NCBI GenBank assembly: GCA_033851955.1
Contig: JAWSVK010000017.1
Coordinates: 44,407-108,406, forward strand
Direction: 5' to 3'
DNA from: Profundibacter sp033851955
GTDB taxonomy: Bacteria; Pseudomonadota; Alphaproteobacteria; Rhodobacterales; Rhodobacteraceae
Length of the DNA stretch: 64,000 nt
In this document: positions 25,631 to 34,132 of the stretch, piece by piece
Layout: each line of letters opens with the position of its first letter
How positions within the stretch are numbered: the stretch's first letter is position 1
The notes under the pieces: model-generated
What the model saw: the letters and a program-made list of their open reading frames with translations, nothing else
Databases searched by the model: none
Told to the model about the DNA's origin: nothing
Position numbers and translations under genes: made by a program

Positions 25631-26451
25631 TAGTGGATCGCCCTCTCAAAAATATTGGGCCCACTCATCACGTTGATCCCGCCGCTGACCGGAATAACCG
25701 CGCCAGTGATATATGCTCCACCGCGTCCGCAAAGAAACAGCATACAGCCGCCGATATCTTCGTCACGTCCGACCCGTTTCAGCGGCACGTCTTTGCCAAC
25801 CTGATCGCGCATATCTTCGTCGTGGGTGGCAAACGCAGTCATGCGTGACACAAACGGGCCAGGCGCCAATGCGTTGACCGTGATCGCGTCACCAGCCAGT
25901 TCCTTGGCCAGAATTTTGCTCAGATGGATCACAGCGGCCTTGGATGCAGCATAGCTGTAAGCACCATCACCCATCTCGCGCTCGCCCATGACCGAACCCA
26001 CATTCACAACCCGTGCTGGATCGTCGACCGTGCCGGATGCTTTCAACATCGGCAGCAGTTTCTGCGTCAGATCAAACAGACCGGCCACGTTCACATTCAT
26101 GACTTTTTCCCAAGCGGCAAAAGGAAATTGCCCCAATTCGGCACCCCATGTGATGCCCGCATTGTTCATCAAAATGTCCAAGTTGTCAGTCCGCTTGTTG
26201 ACCTCAGCGACCATCGCGTCAACGCCCTCGACGGTGCCCACATCGCCCGCAAAACCCTCGGCTGTACCGCTGGCTCCCAGCGCGTTCAATTCGGCGGCAA
26301 CTGCCTCGCAAGCGTCGCCCTTGCGGCTGGCAATCAACACCCGTGCACCCGCGCGGATCAGTGATTCCGCGGCCATGCGCCCGATACCCGTGGCCCCACC
26401 CGTGACGAGTGCGGTTTTACCCTTCAGTCCAAATAATGTCTCTAAGTCCAT
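25630..26451 (-). CDS. Short-chain dehydrogenase/reductase
   Basis: 273-residue classical SDR. The dinucleotide motif TGGATGIGRMAAESL lies near 17, NNAGITWG near 95, and the catalytic region VVNVGSVMGEREMG followed by YSYAASKAAVIHLSKILA near 160-180. PGPFVSRM follows the catalytic lysine. It is encoded between an acyl-CoA dehydrogenase (8 nt upstream) and the HSD17B4-like SDR (overlapping). Two adjacent SDRs suggest oxidation of two different hydroxyl groups or stereoisomers. Confidence 0.86.
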   Translation of the reverse strand: MDLETLFGLKGKTALVTGGATGIGRMAAESLIRAGARVLIASRKGDACEAVAAELNALGASGTAEGFAGDVGTVEGVDAMVAEVNKRTDNLDILMNNAGITWGAELGQFPFAAWEKVMNVNVAGLFDLTQKLLPMLKASGTVDDPARVVNVGSVMGEREMGDGAYSYAASKAAVIHLSKILAKELAGDAITVNALAPGPFVSRMTAFATHDEDMRDQVGKDVPLKRVGRDEDIGGCMLFLCGRGGAYITGAVIPVSGGINVMSGPNIFERAIH

Positions 26452-26458
26452 TTTATCC

Positions 26459-27574
26459 TCAAAATCCGCGCTTTTGCGCTACTTGTTCTGCGTGATAGCT
26501 GTAATCGCCCAGCCACTCGGTCGAAACCCGAGCCCGTTTCATGTAAAAACCCATGTCAAAGTCGTCGGTCATTCCAATGCCGCCATGCATCTGCACGCCC
26601 TCAATCACCGCCAGCTTTGCGGTTGAAATCGCTCGTGCTTTTGCCAAGGACACCGCAAGCGTAGCCTGTTCTGGCGCGCTGTCCAACATGCGTCCGGCGT
26701 GCATGATAGCCGAGGCCGTCACTTCGATCTCGCACCACAAATGCGCGGCCCGATGCTGTAGCGCTTGAAAGCTGCCGATCAGCACGCCGAATTGTTTGCG
26801 CTCTTTCAGATAGTCCACCGTCATGCCAAATGCGCCCGCCGAAAGGCCGGACATTTCGGCTGCCAAAGCGGCTTGGCCAGCTTCCATAGCGGGTCGTAGA
26901 ACCGACATCGCGTCGTCCACTTGGCCAAGCACATCGTCACCCGTCGCCTCGACATTGTCGAAGGCAATCCGTGACGCATCCCGCGCATCTATCATACCCT
27001 GCGCATTTCGGGTCACACCCGTCCGGTCAGATGGAATGTCGAACAGGGTCAACCCTTCGTCGGTTTTGGCCAGAACCAACAACCGATCCGCTAACCCGCC
27101 ATCAACCACAAACGCCTTGGTGCCGCTGATCCGGTATCCATTGCCTTCGCGTTTGGCCTCAACTTCAGTTGCTTGCGGGGCAAACTTCTTGCCCTCATCA
27201 ACCGCTAACGCGTAGGTCAAATCACCCGCTGCAATCCGCGCCAAAGCCTCGTCACTGCGCTTGCCAGACACTTGCCGCAAAGCCGTCGCGGCAATCACTG
27301 AACTGGACAAGAACGGCGTTGCCGCCAATGTTTTACCCATCTCGCCTGCCAAGATACCCGCCGCTGCATGGCCCATGTCAGAGCCGCCCGCTGCTTCGGG
27401 CACCAGCACACCCGCCCAGCCCATCTGCGCCATTTCGCGCCATAAGCCGGCGTCATGGGTCGCCCCCGCATCCCGCATCTTTCGAAAATGCGAAACGGGT
27501 GCCGCTTCGTCCAAAAACCCACGGGCCATATCGGCCAGCATGACTTCTTCTTCTGTTTGGATCAATTTTGTCAT
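26459..27574 (-). CDS. Acyl-CoA dehydrogenase, small subunit of second pair
   Basis: 371-residue acyl-CoA dehydrogenase. The N-terminal helical domain begins MTKLIQTEEEVMLADMARGF; YRISGTKAFVVDGGLADRL lies near 140, RKQFGVLIGSFQALQHRAAH near 260, and GVQMHGGIGMTDDFDMGFYMKR near 335. The frame is open upstream, but ATG 27574 lies 4 nt after the stop of the larger dehydrogenase and gives the family start. It resembles the partner at 12539 in its short beta domain, so the pair likely forms a heteromeric enzyme. Confidence 0.86.
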   Translation of the reverse strand: MTKLIQTEEEVMLADMARGFLDEAAPVSHFRKMRDAGATHDAGLWREMAQMGWAGVLVPEAAGGSDMGHAAAGILAGEMGKTLAATPFLSSSVIAATALRQVSGKRSDEALARIAAGDLTYALAVDEGKKFAPQATEVEAKREGNGYRISGTKAFVVDGGLADRLLVLAKTDEGLTLFDIPSDRTGVTRNAQGMIDARDASRIAFDNVEATGDDVLGQVDDAMSVLRPAMEAGQAALAAEMSGLSAGAFGMTVDYLKERKQFGVLIGSFQALQHRAAHLWCEIEVTASAIMHAGRMLDSAPEQATLAVSLAKARAISTAKLAVIEGVQMHGGIGMTDDFDMGFYMKRARVSTEWLGDYSYHAEQVAQKRGF

Positions 27575-27578
27575 TTCT

Positions 27579-28754
27579 CTACCCCGGCAATCCCAAAACG
27601 CGACGCGACACAATGCTGAGCATCACCTCAGACGTACCGCCCTCAATCGAATTCGCTTTCGTGCGCAGCCATTCACCAGCGCGATTGCCTACCGGACCAT
27701 CCCACTCCAACGCCTCAGCACCGCCGCCGGACATCATCAACTCCATGCGTTGCATGTTCAACTCGGTCCCCATGTATTTGAGCATGGCAGATGCATCGCC
27801 AACACCGGCGCCGCTTTCGGCCATGTCTTTGTAACGCTCAAGTGTCAGCCCAATGGCGAGCGAGTTCACTTCATAATCCATCGCCGCGGCCCGTGACGTT
27901 GCGTCGCTAAGCCCACCGTCGCCTGCATCATCCGCCGCAATGGCTCCCAAAGCGCGTCCGCCGAACAACCCAGAGCCACCCGCCGAGATCATCTGGCGCT
28001 CGTGAGTCAGTAAATATTTTGCCACGTCCCAGCCACGATTAACCTCGCCAACCACGTGATGTTTGGGCACCTCAACATCGTCAAAGAAGGTCTCGCAAAA
28101 TGGGGAAATCCCCGAGATCAATTTGATCGGCCGTGTCGTGACACCCTTGCTGGTCATGTCCACCAGAATGAACGAAATACCCTTATGTTTGGGGGCCTCG
28201 CGGTCCGAACGCACCAGTGCAAAAATCCAGTCTGCTTTGTCCGCGTATGACGTCCAAATCTTCTGGCCGTTCACCAACCAATGATCGCCCTTGTCCTCGC
28301 ATTTGGTCTGCACACTCGCCAGATCGGAACCGGCACCTGGCTCGGAATATCCTTGGCACCAGCGGATCTCACCGCGTGCAATAGGCGGTAAATAATGAAG
28401 TTTTTGCTCTTCCGTCCCGAATTGCAACAACGCTGGCCCAAGCATCCAGATGCCAAAACTCTGCAAAGGTAGACGCGCATTGATCCGCGCCAACTCTTCG
28501 TGAAAAACCTTCTCGCAGGCCCGATCCAAACCAGCCCCGCCATAGGCTTGCGGCCATGTTGGAACGGTGAAACCCACGGATGCTGCACGCTCCAACCACT
28601 GCTGTTGTGCATCGCTGGAAAATACCCAGTTTTTGCCGCCCCAGCAGATTTCTGCTTCGGTTGTTGGCGCGTCTTGCATCTCTTGGGGGCAATTGATTTT
28701 CAACCAGTCGCGCAGCTCATTGCGAAAGGTTTCTGGGTCGCTGCTAAATGGCAT
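27579..28754 (-). CDS. Acyl-CoA dehydrogenase, large subunit of second pair
   Basis: 391-residue acyl-CoA dehydrogenase, first gene of a ten-gene minus-strand operon. RWCQGYSEPGAGSDLASVQT lies near 125, LVNGQKIWTSYADKADWIF near 150, ETFFDDVEVPKHHVVGE near 210, LLTHERQMISAGG near 238, and NSIEGGTSEVMLSIVSRRVL near 370. Both alternative catalytic Glu positions (THER and IEGGT) are occupied. ATG 28754 has GGAG upstream; an in-frame ATG 69 nt further upstream is less likely. Its promoter region carries the duplicated IclR-like operator. Confidence 0.88.
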   Translation of the reverse strand: MPFSSDPETFRNELRDWLKINCPQEMQDAPTTEAEICWGGKNWVFSSDAQQQWLERAASVGFTVPTWPQAYGGAGLDRACEKVFHEELARINARLPLQSFGIWMLGPALLQFGTEEQKLHYLPPIARGEIRWCQGYSEPGAGSDLASVQTKCEDKGDHWLVNGQKIWTSYADKADWIFALVRSDREAPKHKGISFILVDMTSKGVTTRPIKLISGISPFCETFFDDVEVPKHHVVGEVNRGWDVAKYLLTHERQMISAGGSGLFGGRALGAIAADDAGDGGLSDATSRAAAMDYEVNSLAIGLTLERYKDMAESGAGVGDASAMLKYMGTELNMQRMELMMSGGGAEALEWDGPVGNRAGEWLRTKANSIEGGTSEVMLSIVSRRVLGLPG

Positions 28755-28773
28755 ATCGGGCTCCGTATTTTTG

Positions 28774-28808
28774 CGGATCACTGTTTCGCTGTGCAGAATT
28801 ACATTTCG
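28774..28808. promoter_or_regulatory. Tandem IclR-like operators C
   Basis: Two adjacent boxes, CGGAT-N5-TTTCG (28774-28788) and CAGAA-N5-TTTCG (28794-28808), with centres 20 bp apart, so both lie on the same helix face. They sit between the divergent acyl-CoA dehydrogenase operon and the quinone oxidoreductase gene. The 16-nt segment 28783-28798 is identical to 11141-11156. Confidence 0.55.
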
Positions 28809-28816
28809 AAATGCGA

Positions 28817-28846
28817 TTGACAAGACTGTTTTTCACACGCCCTAAT
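28817..28846 (+). promoter_or_regulatory. Promoter of the quinone oxidoreductase gene
   Basis: -35 TTGACA (28817-28822), 18-nt spacer, -10-like CCTAAT (28841-28846), about 32 nt before the start codon at 28878. The tandem operators C end just upstream of the -35. Confidence 0.5.
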
Positions 28847-28877
28847 GCACCTCGAATCTGACCTTCTGGAGACCGAA

Positions 28878-29873
28878 ATGAAAGCAATGCTCAGCACCGC
28901 ACCTGGCGGCCCCGAAACCCTAGAGTTGACGGAAACGCCAACGCCCGATCCTGCAAAAGGCCAGGTCCGAATCCGGATCAGAGCCGCTGGATTGAATTTC
29001 CCCGACACGTTGATTATTCGCGATCTGTATCAGATGAAGCCGCCACGGCCTTTTGCACCAGGTGGCGAAATCGCAGGCGATGTTGAGGCAATAGGCGACG
29101 GCGTTACGAACCTCAAAGTTGGGGATCGCGTGTTGGCTCTTACAGGGATTGGTGGCTTTGCCAGTCACATTTTGATTGATGCAAATAGTGCCGTGAAAAT
29201 ACCAGACGTCATGCCCTATGAAGATGCCGCTTGTTTCATCTTTACTTACGGCACGTCCCATCACGGCCTCAAAGATCGTGCCCAACTAAAAGCGGGTGAA
29301 ATCGTTTTGGTTTTGGGTGCTGCAGGTGGCGTTGGAGCCGCCGCTGTTGAACTGGCCAAGGCGGCGGGCGCAAAGGTTATTGCGGCTGTTTCTTCCGAAG
29401 AGAAAGCGAGTTTTTGTCGCGACATAGGGGCCGATGAAACCATTGTATATCCGCTTGAAATGGATCGCGACGCACAGAAGTCATTCTCCAATGAAATCAA
29501 AGCACTGAGTGGCGGAAAAGGTGTCGATGTTGTCTATGACGCCGTGGGCGGAAACTATGCCGAACCTGCCATTCGTGCACTGGCATGGAAGGGCCGTTTT
29601 TTGGTCGTTGGGTTCCCAGCAGGCATTCCAAAAATTCCGCTTAATTTGACTCTGCTAAAGGGTGCGCAAATCGTTGGTGTGTTTTGGGGAGCCTCGGTCC
29701 GATCCGAGCCAGAAAGTCACACCGAAAACATGCGCGAGCTGTTTGAGATGTACGCCAGCGGACAGGTAAAACCCCGCATCAGCGCCTCATTCCCATTGGA
29801 AAAAGCTGCCGATGCTTTGGTGATGATGCAGGACCGCAAGGTACTGGGCAAAGTCGTTTTGACAGTCGACTAA
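28878..29873 (+). CDS. NADPH:quinone oxidoreductase-type medium-chain reductase
   Basis: 331-residue zinc-independent medium-chain dehydrogenase/reductase. The N-terminal GroES-like domain includes AAGLNFPDTLIIRDLYQ near 45 and PGGEIAGDVEAIG near 70. The nucleotide-binding domain has LVLGAAGGVGAAAVELAKAA near 145 and DVVYDAVGG near 215. It may reduce an enoyl-CoA or quinone. ATG 28878 follows GGAG closely and is preferred to an ATG 33 nt upstream. It is transcribed away from the acyl-CoA dehydrogenase operon and ends convergently, overlapping the histidine phosphatase gene by 4 nt. Confidence 0.85.
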   Translation: MKAMLSTAPGGPETLELTETPTPDPAKGQVRIRIRAAGLNFPDTLIIRDLYQMKPPRPFAPGGEIAGDVEAIGDGVTNLKVGDRVLALTGIGGFASHILIDANSAVKIPDVMPYEDAACFIFTYGTSHHGLKDRAQLKAGEIVLVLGAAGGVGAAAVELAKAAGAKVIAAVSSEEKASFCRDIGADETIVYPLEMDRDAQKSFSNEIKALSGGKGVDVVYDAVGGNYAEPAIRALAWKGRFLVVGFPAGIPKIPLNLTLLKGAQIVGVFWGASVRSEPESHTENMRELFEMYASGQVKPRISASFPLEKAADALVMMQDRKVLGKVVLTVD

Positions 29874-30526
29874 ATCAGGTGCGCGCAGTCATTAAACCCC
29901 TGTACGATCATCGTGTCATTCTTGATGACAATGCGGCTGATCGAACCATTGGCGACGCCGTTAAAGGCGAAAGGTTGCGCGCCCGTTGCAATAGCCAAAG
30001 CGGCCCCAACAACGCCGCCATGCACCACAACAGCGATCCGTTGGTTAGGGTGCGCGGCGGCAACGCGCAACAACCCGCGTTTGACACGCTCATGCAGTTC
30101 AGCCGTGGTTTCAGCACCCGGAATCTCGCCCCATTCTTGGCGCTTTTTCGCGCGCAAAAACGCAGGATGCTGATTGGCTGCGTGCATTCGGTACTGACCA
30201 CCGTCCCAGTCGCCCAAATGCACCTCGTGCAGGTCGGGGTCAATGACAGGTGTCAGCCCCAAAAGCCCAGCCAAAGGCGCTGCTGTTTGATGGGTCCGGC
30301 GCAGTTTGGTGACGTAAATTGCCGTGATAGGGTCAGCTTTCAACCGCTCACCGACGGCAAGGGCTTGGATCTCGCCTTCGGGGTGCAAGGCCGGATCACC
30401 ATGCCCGTCCTTCAACGCAAAACTTTGGCCTGGTTTCACGGCTTCGGTTTCGCCGTGACGGATCAGCAAAATATCAGCCGCTCCGGCCGCTGGTTTAAAT
30501 CGGTGTTGCCGGTACTCTTGGGCCAT
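29870..30526 (-). CDS. Histidine phosphatase family protein
   Basis: 218-residue phosphatase of the phosphoglycerate mutase-like branch. The catalytic LLIRHGETEAVKPG lies near 22, LRRTHQTAAPLAGLLGL near 75, HEVHLGDWDGG near 100 and the second His in VVVHGGVVGAALAIA near 170, so both catalytic histidines are present. AAGGAG precedes ATG 30526, which is chosen over an ATG 24 nt upstream. With the APH-type kinase nearby it could remove phosphate from a pathway intermediate, but housekeeping roles are equally possible. Confidence 0.82.
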   Translation of the reverse strand: MAQEYRQHRFKPAAGAADILLIRHGETEAVKPGQSFALKDGHGDPALHPEGEIQALAVGERLKADPITAIYVTKLRRTHQTAAPLAGLLGLTPVIDPDLHEVHLGDWDGGQYRMHAANQHPAFLRAKKRQEWGEIPGAETTAELHERVKRGLLRVAAAHPNQRIAVVVHGGVVGAALAIATGAQPFAFNGVANGSISRIVIKNDTMIVQGFNDCAHLI

Positions 30527-30669
30527 ATCGGGCGCTCCTTTGGTTTTCACCAGTTAAGGACAATCACTCACCCATGACAACCGGATACTGGCGACCATAG
30601 GCGGCAAAGGCGCCCTGTCGCATTCTTTCAAAAACAACCGCACACAGTGCGCGAAAATAAGGAAACACC

Positions 30670-31677
30670 ATGACCAACACCCAAATAATCGTCTCGAAGC
30701 TTCCCGAAGGTGAACTGACTGCAGACAACTTTTCATTGACCACATCCGACATGCCTGTCCCCGCTGCGGGCGAGGTGTTGCTGCGGGTGATATTGATGTC
30801 GATCGATGCGGCCAATCGTTCATGGTTGCAGGGGGCCACCTACCGCGCTGCGGTGCATCAAGGCGACGCGATGCCAACCTATGCGATCTGTGAAGTCGTT
30901 CAGTCCAATTCACCCAAAATCGCGGTGGGTGACATTGTCGCCTCCGAGGCTACATGGTCGAATTACGTAACGGCGCTCGGCCATAAAGTGCAAAAAATGC
31001 CTGACGTAGAGCCGCTTTCCAACCTGATGTCAGTCTATGGCATTGCTGGAAAAACGGCCTATCACGGGTTGATCAGTGTCGGGCAACCGATTGCGGGTGA
31101 AACCGTTCTGGTCTCGGCTGCGGCGGGGTCGGTCGGCGGCTATGTTGGCCAGATCGCCAAAGCACTTGGATGCCGTGTGGTTGGCATCGCGGGTGGTGCA
31201 GAAAAATGTGAATGGGTTACCAAAACTTTGGGCTTTGACGCCTGTGTCGACTACAAAGCACCCGGTCTATACAAACAACTGAGGGCCGTTTGCCCCGACG
31301 GTGTTGATGTCTATTTCGATAACGTTGGTGGTTCGGTTTTGGAAACCGCTCTGGCATTGATGAACGAAAGAGGCCGTGTCGCCTGTTGTGGCGCGATCAG
31401 TCAGTACAACACCAGCAAGCCTAGTGGGCCGCGCAATTTGCCCGGCGCTGTGGTGGTGAAACGGCTTCGTATGGAAGGTTTCATTGTTATGGACTTTGCC
31501 CACAATGATGCCAAAGCTGTGCGCGCATTACAGCACTGGGTCAGTACGGGTCAAATCAAAGTATTTGAAGATATCGTTGACGGCTTGGAAAACGCGCCTT
31601 CTGCTTTGATGGGCCTGCTGTCCGGCGACAATATCGGTAAACGCATGGTGCGTGTTGCCCCTAATCCAACAAAGTAA
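30670..31677 (+). CDS. Medium-chain NADP-dependent oxidoreductase (CurA/leukotriene B4 DH-like)
   Basis: 335-residue zinc-independent reductase of the group that reduces alkenal/one double bonds. The N-terminal part SKLPEGELTADNFSL and the nucleotide-binding VSAAAGSVGGYVGQIAKALG near 150 are typical, as are DVYFDNVGG near 215 and RVACCGAISQYN near 240. Lack of zinc-ligand cysteines agrees with this class. The MaoC-like hydratase follows after 9 nt, so the two probably act on the same acyl chain. Confidence 0.85.
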   Translation: MTNTQIIVSKLPEGELTADNFSLTTSDMPVPAAGEVLLRVILMSIDAANRSWLQGATYRAAVHQGDAMPTYAICEVVQSNSPKIAVGDIVASEATWSNYVTALGHKVQKMPDVEPLSNLMSVYGIAGKTAYHGLISVGQPIAGETVLVSAAAGSVGGYVGQIAKALGCRVVGIAGGAEKCEWVTKTLGFDACVDYKAPGLYKQLRAVCPDGVDVYFDNVGGSVLETALALMNERGRVACCGAISQYNTSKPSGPRNLPGAVVVKRLRMEGFIVMDFAHNDAKAVRALQHWVSTGQIKVFEDIVDGLENAPSALMGLLSGDNIGKRMVRVAPNPTK

Positions 31678-31686
31678 GGAAAACCC

Positions 31687-32157
31687 ATGACAGCATTAAA
31701 TGACGCACTGAAAGCTGGCGAAGCGCAGATCGGAACCGAGGTTGGCCTGTCCAATTGGATACATGTTGATCAGCCGATGATCGACAGTTTTGCAAAAACC
31801 ACGCATGATGAACAATGGATCCACGTAGATCCAGAACGCGCCGCCGCAGAAACACCGTTTGGTGGCTCAATAGCGCACGGTTTTTTGACGCTCTCACTGG
31901 TGTCGCGGTTTTCCTATGATTGTTTCACCCTGTTGCCGGGCCAAGTGATGACCATCAACTATGGGCTGAACAAAGTTCGTTTTCTCAAGCCCGTTCGCGC
32001 GGGATCAAAGCTGCGTGGGCGGTTTGTTATGAAGAGCATCGCAGCCCGCAATGACCGTGAATTGCTACGCACCCAAACGGTGACCATCGAGATAGAGGGT
32101 GAAAAGACACCTGCCGCAGTTGTCGAGGCTTTGGGCGTGTTGGTGTTTGCGCCTTAA
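31687..32157 (+). CDS. MaoC family (R)-enoyl-CoA hydratase
   Basis: 156-residue hotdog-fold hydratase. The hydratase-2 motif region reads MIDSFAKTTHDEQWIHVDPERAA near 40-60 and TPFGGSIAHGFLTLSL near 68, containing the expected Asp and His catalytic residues (D-x-x-x-H-x-D). It yields or uses (3R)-hydroxyacyl-CoA, matching the HSD17B4-type SDR at 24695. It is the last gene before a strong bidirectional terminator. Confidence 0.88.
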   Translation: MTALNDALKAGEAQIGTEVGLSNWIHVDQPMIDSFAKTTHDEQWIHVDPERAAAETPFGGSIAHGFLTLSLVSRFSYDCFTLLPGQVMTINYGLNKVRFLKPVRAGSKLRGRFVMKSIAARNDRELLRTQTVTIEIEGEKTPAAVVEALGVLVFAP

Positions 32158-32168
32158 ACATTAAGTGA

Positions 32169-32202
32169 TCAAAGGGCCCTACATAATGGTAGGACCCTTT
32201 GA
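32169..32202. terminator. Bidirectional terminator
   Basis: Long hairpin with arms ATCAAAGGGCCCTAC and GTAGGACCCTTTGAT, separated by a short loop; the only mismatch is one central C/A. It lies between the convergent MaoC-like gene and the zinc alcohol dehydrogenase gene. A/T-rich outer stems on both sides suit two-way termination. Confidence 0.8.
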
Positions 32203-32233
32203 TGCTCGCTGCAGTCGTGGTGGTGAATAGACG

Positions 32234-33316
32234 TTAAAAACGGATCACGTTGCGCTTGGCTGACCCTGTCATTGTGTCGGCAAAAGCCTCATTGACTTGG
32301 TCTAGGGTCCAATAGCCAGAGATGAGTTCGTCCAACTTCAAACGTCCTTGCAGGTACAAGTCCACCATCCAAGGAATGTCGCGTTGGATAATGCTATCGC
32401 CCATTTTTGATCCAACAATCTGCTGACCTGCATCCGACATCAACAAAGGTTGATAGCTGGATGATTGGCCAAAGGCGGGCATGCCAACCATGACGATCCG
32501 CCCTCCTTCGGCAAGGTAACGCGGCGCTTGATCATAGGCAGAGATCGCCCCGACCGTTACGATTACTGCATCCGCTTTGCGCCCCATTTCTTTGATCGCT
32601 TGGGTCCAGGGTTTGGCCTCTGTCGACAAAACGCCCGCGGTTGCCCCGAATTCTTTTGCGATTTCCAGTTTTTCTGGCAACATATCAACAGCAATGATCT
32701 GGCGAGCGCCGGCAATTCTGGCACCTTGGATCGCATTCAAACCGACGCCACCAGCCCCAATCACCACGACATCCTGTCCCGCGCGCAGTTGCGCTGCGTT
32801 CACAACGGCACCGATTCCAGTGATGACCCCACAACTGAGAAGCGCGGCACAGTCCATTGGCAGCTCTTTAGGAATGACAACGATCTGGCTTTGATCAACC
32901 ACCACTTTTTCCGCAAAAGCGCCACATGCCAAAGCCTGAGTCAGTGGCGCGCCGGCTTCTGTTTTCAATGGGCCTTTGGTTTCGTCATAGGGGGTCGTAC
33001 AAATCGTCGGACGGCCTGAACCGCAGTTGGAGCAATGCCCGCAAGCCTTGATCAAGGTGACGACCACCCGATCGCCATCGGAAAACCCCGTTACACCGGG
33101 GCCGACGGCGGTGATTACTCCGGCGGCTTCGTGACCGTAAACCGCCGGTAAAGAGCCACCAAAACTGCCTTTCCAAAGCGATATGTCAGAATGACAAATC
33201 GACACGGCTTCCAAGGTGACTTCAACCTGACCCATTTCTGGATCGGCCAGTTGGATTTGTTCAATAACCAGAGGGTCACCGTGTTTATGACAGACGGCAG
33301 CTTTGATTGTTTGCAT
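32234..33316 (-). CDS. Zinc-dependent alcohol dehydrogenase
   Basis: 360-residue medium-chain zinc alcohol dehydrogenase. Catalytic zinc ligands fit Cys in SICHSDISLWKG near 40 and His in VYGHEAAG near 60. The structural zinc loop CGHCSNCGSGRPTIC near 93-107 has all four cysteines. The NAD fold is VVIGAGGVGLNAIQGAR near 190. It is the last gene of the operon starting at 40064, following two SDRs. It would oxidise a primary or secondary alcohol, for instance before acid activation. Confidence 0.9.
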   Translation of the reverse strand: MQTIKAAVCHKHGDPLVIEQIQLADPEMGQVEVTLEAVSICHSDISLWKGSFGGSLPAVYGHEAAGVITAVGPGVTGFSDGDRVVVTLIKACGHCSNCGSGRPTICTTPYDETKGPLKTEAGAPLTQALACGAFAEKVVVDQSQIVVIPKELPMDCAALLSCGVITGIGAVVNAAQLRAGQDVVVIGAGGVGLNAIQGARIAGARQIIAVDMLPEKLEIAKEFGATAGVLSTEAKPWTQAIKEMGRKADAVIVTVGAISAYDQAPRYLAEGGRIVMVGMPAFGQSSSYQPLLMSDAGQQIVGSKMGDSIIQRDIPWMVDLYLQGRLKLDELISGYWTLDQVNEAFADTMTGSAKRNVIRF

Positions 33317-33352
33317 GGTTTTTCCTCGTCAATTTTGTAACGTCAGATGGGT

Positions 33353-34120
33353 CTATTTCTGACCGAAATGCCGGTTGAGCTTGCGCATACCACCGATCCA
33401 CTTGTCGTAGTTATCGACTTTGTTTTTCATGTAGTTCGCCACTTCGGGATGTGGCAACACCAAGAATGTCTCGTCGCGGATGGTTTGAACGCAAGCCTCT
33501 GCAACGGGTTCTGGCTCTAGCATCCCATCGAGCGAGGCAACGCCATCTTCATGGCCACGAGTCATTTCGCTGCGCACCGCTTGCGGACAAAGCACTGACA
33601 CTTTGATCCCCTGATCGCCGTAAGTCATGGCTATCCATTCCGCCAAGCCAACGGCAGCATGTTTGGTCACACCATAAGGCGCTGATCCGACTTGATTGAG
33701 CAGCCCAGCCGCCGACGCTGTGTTTAGAAAATAGCCGCCACCGCGCTCTGACATTTTGGGAACAAGATGTCGTGCGGCCCAGACATGCGCCATCACATTA
33801 ATGTCCCAGATGCGTTGCCATTCATCATTGGGAACCTCTAAACCGCCCAACGTCAAAATGCCTGCGTTCGAGCAAAACAGATCAATCGGGCCGACGTTGC
33901 TTTCGACTGCATCGATCATACCCGTGATCTGGGTCTCAACCGCAACATCGACCGCGTAGGCAACGCCGCCAATCTGGTCTGCGGTCGCTTGCGCCCCATC
34001 TAGATTGATGTCGACACAGACAATTTTCTTTGCGCCTTCTTGCGCAAACCGCAGCGCCATCGCACGGCCAATCCCGCTGCCCGCACCCGTTATGACGATA
34101 ACTTTGCCTTTAAGTTCCAT
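33353..34120 (-). CDS. Short-chain dehydrogenase/reductase
   Basis: 255-residue classical SDR. Cofactor motif ITGAGSGIGRAMALRFAQEGA near 11, CSNAGILTLGG near 84, catalytic NTASAAGLLNQVG and PYGVTKHAAVGLAEWIA near 140-155. NAD preference is suggested by VCVDINLDGAQ after the first beta-alpha-beta unit. It is separated from the next SDR upstream by only 12 nt and from the zinc alcohol dehydrogenase by 36 nt. Confidence 0.86.
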   Translation of the reverse strand: MELKGKVIVITGAGSGIGRAMALRFAQEGAKKIVCVDINLDGAQATADQIGGVAYAVDVAVETQITGMIDAVESNVGPIDLFCSNAGILTLGGLEVPNDEWQRIWDINVMAHVWAARHLVPKMSERGGGYFLNTASAAGLLNQVGSAPYGVTKHAAVGLAEWIAMTYGDQGIKVSVLCPQAVRSEMTRGHEDGVASLDGMLEPEPVAEACVQTIRDETFLVLPHPEVANYMKNKVDNYDKWIGGMRKLNRHFGQK

Positions 34121-34132
34121 TGTCTCTCTCCC

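Noticed and set aside
22485..28754. Assignment of the large operon to steroid (HIP ring) degradation because of a nitronate-monooxygenase-family gene, a thiolase and paired dehydrogenases
   Set aside because: The flavoprotein does not resemble IpdC by eye, and IpdAB-type CoA hydrolase genes and ring-specific genes are absent. The evidence supports only a bulky or branched acid.
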